From Acidobacteriota bacterium (GTDB taxonomy: Bacteria; Acidobacteriota; UBA4820; DSQY01), in contig JAEMPZ010000232.1 of NCBI GenBank assembly GCA_022759065.1, positions 1-10,766 on the forward strand: a DNA stretch of 10,766 nt, in the 5' to 3' direction. Within the stretch, counting starts at the first letter, position 1, and each line of letters starts with the position of its first letter. Shown here one piece after another: positions 1 through 8,151 of the stretch. The notes below the pieces were generated by a model. That model was not told the origin of the DNA and made no database searches. It saw nothing but the letters and a program-made list of their open reading frames with translations. The position numbers were made by a program, and so were the translations under genes.

Positions 1-28
1 GGATGATGGATGATAGATGAGGGATGAG
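1..28. repeat. Four tandem degenerate 7-bp repeats (GGATGAT/GGATGAG type)
   Basis: Bases 1-7 and 8-14 are both GGATGAT, 15-21 is AGATGAG and 22-28 is GGATGAG, so four consecutive heptamers follow the pattern RGATGAK. The array begins at the first base of the window, so its true length upstream is unknown. It lies outside any supported gene, about 70 bp ahead of a promoter. Short-sequence heptamer arrays occur in intergenic DNA of several bacterial groups, and no function can be assigned here. Confidence 0.6.
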
Positions 29-98
29 GGCAAGATCGCCGCGGCACGCCTGACTTTGCTCCCTCACCTCGCCACGCCGGAACTCCGCCGCGCGGTGG

Positions 99-125
99 TT
101 GACACCGCCCCGTTTGTGGTATACT
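99..125 (+). promoter_or_regulatory. Sigma70-type promoter with extended -10, upstream of the RRM gene
   Basis: TTGACA at 99-104 is a perfect -35 match. TATACT at 120-125 is a good -10 and is preceded by TGG (117-119), giving an extended -10. The spacer is 15 nt, shorter than the optimal 17, but an extended -10 can compensate for that. Transcription would start near 131-133, giving a leader of about 170 nt before the RRM start codon. As no terminator is seen further down, this could be the main promoter for the RRM gene and the pur genes. Confidence 0.6.
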
Positions 126-300
126 CCGGCTGTGCAGGGGAGAGGGAGACCGCCTTTTGTTTCAGAAATCCGCTGAATGAACCAGATGACAAGAACAGAT
201 AGCTCTCAGTCGTCGTTTCCGCATTCCAAGATAAAGTTACTCAGCGCCGCCGCGCAAAGGGGTGTTCGGCCGGCCGCAAAATTCCCCCCGAGGAGGAGTG
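126..300 (+). other. Leader region of the RRM gene, no gene recognised
   Basis: This stretch lies between the putative -10 and the RRM start codon. It holds no coding region I can support and no purine riboswitch core or PurR-type operator that I recognise. A 10-bp perfect palindrome CGGCCGGCCG (267-276) and a run of six C (285-290 region) precede the ribosome binding site AGGAGG (291-296). The leader is long for a plain 5' end, so post-transcriptional control is possible, but no specific structure is evident by eye. Confidence 0.4.
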
Positions 301-891
301 ATGTCCGCGCGTTTGTTCGTTGGTAACCTTCCGTTCGACACTACCGAGGCAGAGCTTCGAGAGATTTTCTCCCCTGTTGGGACCATTCTTCGGATCCACT
401 TTCCGCTGGATCGCGAGACGAGCCGGCCGAGGGGCTTCGCCTTCGTGGAGCTGGAGGACCAGGCGGCGGCCCAGGTAGCGATACAGCGATTCAACAACCA
501 GCTTTTCCGCGGAAGGCCGCTAGTGGTGAACGAAGCTCGCGCGCGTGGGGAAGGGGGGCCGCCCACCCGCTCGCCTGGCGGGTATGGCTCTTCGCGCCCG
601 CAGGGAGGGCCGTCGCGCGGAATCGGCGCTGGCCCGGCGGCGTGGGGGATAGACGCGGAGGGGGAGAGAAAACCGTCGCGCAACTTCGGGCCGGATGCTC
701 CGCCCAGGGGGAAAAAGAAATTCCTCAAGGCGGACCGCGGGGAGCGCGGGCCGAAGGGGCCGATTAAAGAGCGCGGGGGTGGCCGTTTCTTCGACGTTGA
801 CGAGGACGATCTTTATTCAGGCGGCGATGAACCAGACATTGACAATTTCGCCATGGCCAAGGACGGGGAAGAAGAAGACGGCGAATCTTGA
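301..891 (+). CDS. Single-RRM RNA-binding protein with Gly/Arg-rich linker and acidic tail
   Basis: This 196-residue protein carries one RNA recognition motif at about residues 3-79. Its RNP2 is LFVGNL (5-10) and its RNP1 is RGFAFVEL (44-51), including the aromatic residues that stack on RNA bases. Residues 80-162 are low-complexity Gly/Arg/Pro/Lys-rich and probably disordered. Residues 163-196 form a strongly acidic tail. ATG 301 is chosen because AGGAGG at 291-296 lies 4 nt upstream and the RRM begins immediately. An in-frame start at 262 would add 13 residues with no fitting ribosome site. Bacterial RRM proteins bind single-stranded RNA and some are cold- or stress-regulated; the target here is unknown. 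It lies 63 bp ahead of purS with no evident terminator, so it may share a transcript with the pur genes. Family assignment is certain; role is not. Confidence 0.93.
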   Translation: MSARLFVGNLPFDTTEAELREIFSPVGTILRIHFPLDRETSRPRGFAFVELEDQAAAQVAIQRFNNQLFRGRPLVVNEARARGEGGPPTRSPGGYGSSRPQGGPSRGIGAGPAAWGIDAEGERKPSRNFGPDAPPRGKKKFLKADRGERGPKGPIKERGGGRFFDVDEDDLYSGGDEPDIDNFAMAKDGEEEDGES

Positions 892-954
892 GCGGGCCAT
901 CGCGGCAAGTTAAATAGATCATAGCGCCGTTTTTGGACGACAGGGAGAACGGTC

Positions 955-1200
955 ATGAAAGCAAGGGTTCACGTGTTTCTAAAGGAAGGGGTGCTGGACC
1001 CGCAGGGCAAGGCCGTGGCCAGCGCGCTTCAAACGCTTGGTTTTGAAGAAGTCCTGTCGGTGCGCCAGGGAAAGTTTTTTGACATCGAGACCTCATCGCT
1101 GCCGAAGGGCGCTAACGAAGAGCGGCTCAAGGAGTACTGCAAGAAGCTTTTAGCGAACCCCGTCATCGAGAACTTCAAGGTTGAGGTCATCGAGCCGTGA
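955..1200 (+). CDS. purS: Phosphoribosylformylglycinamidine synthase subunit PurS
   Basis: This 81-residue small subunit belongs to the three-part FGAM synthase. The complex converts FGAR, glutamine and ATP to FGAM in step 4 of purine synthesis in the cytoplasm. PurS bridges PurL and PurQ and is thought to help pass ammonia between them. Length and features fit the family: an N-terminal strand (ARVHVFLKEGVLDP), then the GKAV.SAL..LGF helix, the VRQGKFFDIE strand, and a C-terminal ENFKVEVIE strand. ATG 955 follows a GGGAG ribosome site (943-947). Its stop codon overlaps the purQ start by 4 nt (GTGA). The presence of PurS predicts a short-type PurL and a separate PurQ, and both follow directly. 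The 63 bp between the RRM gene and purS show no strong promoter and no hairpin-plus-T-run terminator. Confidence 0.97.
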   Translation: MKARVHVFLKEGVLDPQGKAVASALQTLGFEEVLSVRQGKFFDIETSSLPKGANEERLKEYCKKLLANPVIENFKVEVIEP

Positions 1201-1905
1201 AAATTTCCGTCATCGAATTCCCTGGCTCCAACTGCGACCACGACGCCTACGAATGGCCGCTTAGGATGTTCGGCAAGGCGCCTGAGAGGGTGTGGTACGC
1301 GGACCGCGACCTTAAACGGGCGGACCTGGTAATCATCCCTGGCGGGTTTTCATACGGCGACTATCTTCGCTGCGGGGCAATGGCGGCGAGGTCGCCCGTC
1401 ATGGAAGAGGTGGTCGCCCACGCAAAGCGCGGAGGTTACGTCATCGGCATCTGCAACGGATTTCAGATTTTGTGCGAATCCGGCCTCCTCCCCGGCGCCC
1501 TGTTGAAAAACCGGACGCTGACCTTTCTCTGTCTGGAAGTGGTTCTGCGCTGCGAAACGACGAACGCTCCCTTCACGGCCTCGCTGCGTAAGGGGGATCT
1601 TCTTCGCATGCCGATAGCTCACGGGGACGGCAACTATTACTGCGACGAGAAGACGCTCAGGGGCCTTCTGGACGAAGAGAGGGTCGCCTTCCGCTACGTC
1701 TCCCCGGAAGGGCGAGTGGCCGACGAATGGAACTTCAACGGTTCGATGGACGCGATCGCCGGGATCCTCTCCGAGAACAGGCGCGTCCTCGGAATGATGC
1801 CGCACCCGGAGAGGGCAAGCGAAGCGCTGCTCGGTTCAACCGACGGCGCGGCGATCCTTCGCTCGGCGGCCAAAGCGATTGACAAGAATGGCAAGGTCGA
1901 ACAAA

Positions 1906-1913
<8 letters not shown>
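1197..1913 (+). CDS. purQ: Phosphoribosylformylglycinamidine synthase glutaminase subunit PurQ
   Basis: This 238-residue class I (triad) glutamine amidotransferase supplies ammonia from glutamine to PurL. The nucleophile is Cys86 in GICNGFQ. The triad His203 and Glu205 lie in MPHPER near the C terminus. The N terminus [12 protein letters not shown] and the oxyanion-region loop [13 protein letters not shown] (48-60) are typical of PurQ. The start is GTG at 1197, which overlaps the purS stop as GTGA, so translation is probably coupled and reinitiates. No separate ribosome site is needed and none is strong. The gene ends 8 nt inside purL. Length matches the free-standing PurQ of PurS-containing systems, as distinct from the fused domain in the large PurL of gamma-proteobacteria. 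Confidence 0.97.
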
Positions 1914-4137
<2,224 letters not shown>

Positions 4138-4188
4138 GGGCCAACGGATTGTCATGACACCAGGCCCTTCTTCTGCCCGGTAATGAAC

Positions 4189-4193
4189 GGAGG
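4189..4193 (+). promoter_or_regulatory. Ribosome binding site that fixes the purF TTG start
   Basis: GGAGG lies 5 nt ahead of TTG 4199. An in-frame stop TGA at 4184-4186 lies just upstream, and the four codons between it and TTG (ACG GAG GCG GCC) cannot start translation. TTG 4199 is therefore the only start that keeps the complete N terminus. The GTG at 4201 is in another frame. Confidence 0.85.
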
Positions 4194-4198
4194 CGGCC

Positions 4199-5584
4199 TT
4201 GTGCGGCATCTTCGGCATCTATGGTTGTCAGGGCGCCGCGCGCATAGCGGCCAGGGGGCTTTACGGCCTTCAGCACCGGGGGCAGGAGTCGGCCGGGATA
4301 GCCTCGTGGGACGGGCGGCGCCTCAGGGTGACGAAGGGGATGGGGCTTGTCTCTGAAGTCTTTGCCGATGTTGACTTGGACGAGATGGATGGAACGGCGG
4401 CCATCGGCCACGTCCGTTATTCCACGTCCGGAGATTCCGATTTAAGGAACGCCCATCCCATAGTCGCCTCTACTCAGCACGGGGAGGTGGCGCTCGGCCA
4501 CAACGGGAACCTCGTCAACGGCCATTCCCTCCGCGAGTCCCTCGAACGAGGCGGCGCCATCTTCAATTCGACGACCGACTCCGAAGTGATACTCCACCTC
4601 TTCGCGCGGTACGGCTGCGGCGATCCCATCGAGGCGCTGGTGCAGAGCCTCCTGCCGCTCAGAGGCGCTTTCAGCCTCGTGGTGCTGCTTCAGGGGCTTC
4701 TCATCGGCGTCCGCGACCCGTGGGGCTTTCGTCCTTTAGTGCTTGGGGACCTTGATGGCGCCCCGGTGCTGGCGTCGGAGTCTTGCGCGCTCGATCTTTT
4801 GGGCGCGAAGTTCATCCGCGAGGCCGAGGCGGGGGAGGTCATCATAATCAGCGACGCCGGCGTCCAATCGCTGAGGCCATTTCCGCCTTCGCCGAAGGCC
4901 CCGTGCATTTTTGAGTATGTCTATTTCGCGAGGCCGGACAGCCGGATTTTCGGCGGCGTTGTTTTTTCGGCGAGGGTCGCGATGGGGCGCCGCCTGGCCA
5001 TGGAGCATCCGGCGGACGTTGACGCCGTGGTTCCGATACCAGATTCTGGGACGCCCGCTGCTATTGGCTTTTGCGAAGTGAGCGGCATCCCGATGGTTCA
5101 GGGTTTCGTGCGAAACCATTACGTCGGGCGAACCTTCATCGAGCCGGCTCAGGCCATGCGGGACACGGAGGTGCGCATCAAGCTCAATCCGATGCCGTCG
5201 GAACTCTCCGGCAAGCGCGTAGTGCTCGTTGACGACTCGCTCGTAAGAGGCACCACCGCCAAAAAGATCATCAGGCTGGTGCGCGAAGCCGGGGCGCGCG
5301 AGGTTCACCTTCGGCTCTCCAGCCCGCCTGTTGTTAATTCCTGTGTTTATGGTATAGATACCCCCTTGAGGTCCGAGCTTTTGGCCGCGAACCTCGGCCT
5401 TGAGGATATCAGGAGCTTCGTGGAGGCCGATTCGCTTGGGTATTTAAGCGCGGAAGGAATGGCCGGGGCGGCAAATGGAACGCTTGAGGGTTTCTGCCAC
5501 GCCTGCTTCGGCGGCCCCTATCCAGCCGGCGGCGAGGGTCCGGGAATGAGGCAGCGCGGGCTTTTCGATAAGGAGCGGCGATGA
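4199..5584 (+). CDS. purF: Amidophosphoribosyltransferase PurF (Fe-S type)
   Basis: This 461-residue enzyme makes 5-phosphoribosylamine from PRPP and glutamine, the committed and usually feedback-inhibited first step of purine synthesis. The N-terminal Ntn glutaminase domain (about 2-235) begins MCGIFGIYG, so Cys2 becomes the catalytic nucleophile after Met removal. LQHRGQES, HVRYST and HNGNLVN are classic motifs. The C-terminal phosphoribosyltransferase domain carries the PRPP loop VVLVDDSLVRGTT (341-353). Four cysteines, Cys236 (in CIFEYVYFARPDS), Cys382, Cys433 and Cys436 (CHAC), match the [4Fe-4S] ligand pattern known in the Bacillus enzyme, so an oxygen-sensitive cluster is predicted. 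Unlike the Bacillus enzyme there is no propeptide, and an upstream in-frame stop excludes one. The stop overlaps the next start as ATGA. Confidence 0.97.
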   Translation: MCGIFGIYGCQGAARIAARGLYGLQHRGQESAGIASWDGRRLRVTKGMGLVSEVFADVDLDEMDGTAAIGHVRYSTSGDSDLRNAHPIVASTQHGEVALGHNGNLVNGHSLRESLERGGAIFNSTTDSEVILHLFARYGCGDPIEALVQSLLPLRGAFSLVVLLQGLLIGVRDPWGFRPLVLGDLDGAPVLASESCALDLLGAKFIREAEAGEVIIISDAGVQSLRPFPPSPKAPCIFEYVYFARPDSRIFGGVVFSARVAMGRRLAMEHPADVDAVVPIPDSGTPAAIGFCEVSGIPMVQGFVRNHYVGRTFIEPAQAMRDTEVRIKLNPMPSELSGKRVVLVDDSLVRGTTAKKIIRLVREAGAREVHLRLSSPPVVNSCVYGIDTPLRSELLAANLGLEDIRSFVEADSLGYLSAEGMAGAANGTLEGFCHACFGGPYPAGGEGPGMRQRGLFDKERR

Positions 5585-8127
5585 GCTGGAGAAAATTCAA
5601 GCTGCCGTCCTGGGTTTTGGAAACGGTGCCCGTCCTGGTGGGCGTGAGCCTTTCCTTTATTTATTTTTTGGCCGTCCTGCCCGCTGCCAAGCCGTTGATC
5701 TGGCGTTATATCTTAACGGCTTTAATCCTGGCGGTTCTTATGCGGATTCCTGCCGCCTGGTACTACAAGACGCGTCTTTTGCCGGCCGTTAAAGCCTACA
5801 AGAGCGCCCGCCGCTCTGGCGCAGTTCTTGGCCGGGCGGAGCTTGCCAGGGCCTACAAATCCATCGCCTCATTGGTTCCCAGGGCGCAGATCGCTTCACT
5901 GATACTCTGGGCATGTTCAGTGATTCTGCTTCTGGCCGCAGACCGAATCTGGCTCGTGGGGACGCCCCTCTCGGCGGTTGCGCTTCTCTTCACCTCTCTT
6001 ATAATCGTCGTCATCTCTCTCGCGATTTCATACTTCATGACAAAAAGCAGGGTGAGCCCGCTGCTGGAGGAGATTCAGGAACTTCTGCCAGAAGCGCCCG
6101 GCGTGGATCGCTGGCGCGTCTCTTTCCGCAGCAAGGTCGTCGTCACGCTCATCGGAGTATCGGCGCTTGCTTTCATGGCTTTCGGCGCGCTTGTTTATGG
6201 CAAGATGCGCGCCGGAGTGGAGGAGATGGCGCTTTCTGAAGGGGCGGAACGGGCCAGGGAAATCTCCGTTCAGTTAAGCCAAAGCCCTCGTGAAGAGTGG
6301 CCAGGTGCGCTTTCTCGCGCCACCTCCAACCTCTGGGTTCTGGCGGTCGTTGATGCGCAGGCCAGGCCCATAGCCGAAAGCGCGAAAGGCGAAATGCCGC
6401 AAGGAGCGCTGGAATGGCTGAAACGTTCATCTTTCAAGGTGGAACAGAACGCCACCTTTCAAACGCCAGCGGGGGGGCTTAGGGTCTTTCCGCTCACGAA
6501 GGATTCGTGGCTCCTGGTGGCGGCCAACCCAGGGGCGCTTAGCCAGCTGACCGGAAAATTCGTCAAGGCCGGGTTGCTCTTCCTTTTGGCCACGTTGGTC
6601 GGCCTGGGGTGGTACATGTTCGCCCTGGGCGCCGACTTGGCAAGGTCGGTCAAAAGGCTCAATGTATTTAGCGGGCGACTCGCTTCGGGGGACTTGCGCG
6701 GCGTCGTGCCGGTTTGGTCCGACGATGAGCTTGGGGACGTCTCCGACCACCTGCGGGCGACGTTTCACGCGCTGCGGCGTATGGTCGGCGAGGCTCAGCG
6801 CTCGGCGTCCATCGTCGAAGGCGAAGTGGCCTATACGGCGGCGGCCGCGGTTTCTTTTCAGGATGAAGTCGCGAGGCAATCAGGAGCCGTGGCCGAGACG
6901 AGCCGCTCGGCGCAATCGGTGGAAGAGGGCATAAGGGCCATCGCGGCGGCGATGGAGACGATATCCTCGGCGACAGAAGACGTCTCCTCCGCCGTTCTTG
7001 AAATGCAGGCTAGCGTGGACGAAATAGCCGGACACGCCCAGACGCTTAGCGCGTCGGTTGAGAAGACCGCCTCATCAATAAACGAAATAGCCGCCTCCGC
7101 GGAAGAGGTCGAAGCTTCCTGCGGCAAGCTGCAAGAGGCTACGCGGGACGCGGTCTCGTTTTTCTCTGAGCTTGACGCCGCGGTCGAGGAAACGCAGAGG
7201 AACGCTTCCGGCCTTTTGGAGTCGGCGCAGAAGGTCACCGCGGACGCGGAGGAGGGCAGGACATCGGTTTCGGCGGTCGAGGACGAGGTCCTCAGGAGCC
7301 GGGCGGCCCAGGAGGAGAGCAGGCAAGCCTTCGCGAGGCTTCAGGCCAGCATGGAGCGAATCGGGCGGATCGTTGACGTCATCCAGGACGTCACCGAGCA
7401 GACCAACCTCCTGGCGCTGAATGCTTCCATTATCGCCGCCGGAGCGGGCGAACACGGGCGCGCCTTCGGGGTGGTCGCCACGCAGGTCCGCGAGCTTTCC
7501 GGGCGAACGGCCGGCCACGCGAAGGAGATTCGGGGCGTCATCAAATCGCTTCTTGAAAGCGGCCGCGACATGGAAGGCGCCATGGCGAGGACAGCCGGAG
7601 CGGTGGAGCAGAGCGCCCAGCTTTCGAGGCGCGCGGCGGATACGCTGCGCACGATCCTCGAATCCGCTGCCTCGCAGGAGGAGAAAAGCCAGCGCATCGC
7701 CTCGGCCACCGAAGAGCTGGCGCACGGCGGCCAATCGGCCAGCAGAAACGTCCAGAATATTTTTGAGATGACGGAGGGCATCGCGAGGGCCACGGCTGAA
7801 CAGGCAAAGGCGACGCGCCTGCTGACCGACGAAGCGGAACGGGTGCGCGCCGTCGCGCTTACGCTTACTAACGCCACCCAGGAACAGGCCAGGGGCGCCC
7901 GGCTCATCTCCGAGGCCGTCGGCCGGATGACAAGCGACAGCGGCCAGGTGACCGCCGCCGTTCAGGCCCAGGGACGGGGCGCGGAGGCGATCACCAAGGC
8001 CATGGCCCAGCTTTCGGAAGCGGCGGCCTCTATGGAGAGCGCCGCGCTTGCGCTGCGCGAAGCCTCCTCGCGCCTCAAATCCGGCTCCACGGCGCTGAGC
8101 GGAGAAATCAGAAAGTTCAGCCTTTAA
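5581..8127 (+). CDS. Transmembrane methyl-accepting chemotaxis protein with six membrane segments and variant signalling tip
   Basis: This 848-residue chemoreceptor would control a CheA/CheW kinase. Hydrophobic segments lie at about 14-34, 42-58, 104-120, 127-152, 187-207 and 328-349. Charged loops suggest a cytoplasmic N terminus and an external domain of about 120 residues (208-327) that I do not recognise. HAMP (about 351-403) has the GDL and DELGD marks, but Ser356 replaces the usual proline. A long Ala/Ser/Glu-rich coiled coil follows, with the hairpin tip at 606-640 starting EQTNLLALNAS. A methylation-like site AASAEEVEAS (504-513) has Glu508/509 as candidates; Glu711/712 may be a second site. 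No C-terminal NWETF-like pentapeptide is present. ATG 5581 has AAGGAG 5 nt upstream and overlaps the purF stop (ATGA), so it is coupled to purF. The ligand is unknown. MCP family membership is certain. Confidence 0.95.
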   Translation: MSWRKFKLPSWVLETVPVLVGVSLSFIYFLAVLPAAKPLIWRYILTALILAVLMRIPAAWYYKTRLLPAVKAYKSARRSGAVLGRAELARAYKSIASLVPRAQIASLILWACSVILLLAADRIWLVGTPLSAVALLFTSLIIVVISLAISYFMTKSRVSPLLEEIQELLPEAPGVDRWRVSFRSKVVVTLIGVSALAFMAFGALVYGKMRAGVEEMALSEGAERAREISVQLSQSPREEWPGALSRATSNLWVLAVVDAQARPIAESAKGEMPQGALEWLKRSSFKVEQNATFQTPAGGLRVFPLTKDSWLLVAANPGALSQLTGKFVKAGLLFLLATLVGLGWYMFALGADLARSVKRLNVFSGRLASGDLRGVVPVWSDDELGDVSDHLRATFHALRRMVGEAQRSASIVEGEVAYTAAAAVSFQDEVARQSGAVAETSRSAQSVEEGIRAIAAAMETISSATEDVSSAVLEMQASVDEIAGHAQTLSASVEKTASSINEIAASAEEVEASCGKLQEATRDAVSFFSELDAAVEETQRNASGLLESAQKVTADAEEGRTSVSAVEDEVLRSRAAQEESRQAFARLQASMERIGRIVDVIQDVTEQTNLLALNASIIAAGAGEHGRAFGVVATQVRELSGRTAGHAKEIRGVIKSLLESGRDMEGAMARTAGAVEQSAQLSRRAADTLRTILESAASQEEKSQRIASATEELAHGGQSASRNVQNIFEMTEGIARATAEQAKATRLLTDEAERVRAVALTLTNATQEQARGARLISEAVGRMTSDSGQVTAAVQAQGRGAEAITKAMAQLSEAAASMESAALALREASSRLKSGSTALSGEIRKFSL

Positions 8128-8151
8128 GCATATAAACCAAAAGGGGCCAGC

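Noticed and set aside
17..202. Small plus-strand open frame of 61 codons at the start of the window
   Set aside because: It crosses the putative promoter at 99-125, begins in the heptamer repeat, has no ribosome site and no recognisable features.
267..276. Palindrome CGGCCGGCCG just before the RRM ribosome site, considered as a regulatory hairpin
   Set aside because: It is a pure G/C palindrome in GC-rich DNA with no loop, so chance is the simpler explanation without conservation data.
237..728. Minus-strand open frame opposite the RRM gene
   Set aside because: Low-complexity translation that mirrors the Gly/Arg-rich codons of the RRM gene; the plus strand has intact RNP1 and RNP2 motifs.
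4150..4159. Perfect 10-bp palindrome TGTCATGACA between purL and purF, considered as an operator
   Set aside because: A 10-bp palindrome is expected about ten times by chance in a window this size. No promoter is seen beside it and it matches no operator I can name with confidence.
7075..7907. Minus-strand open frames inside the chemoreceptor gene
   Set aside because: Two overlapping frames opposite the coiled-coil region; they reflect the repetitive Ala/Glu/Ser codons and lack recognisable domains.
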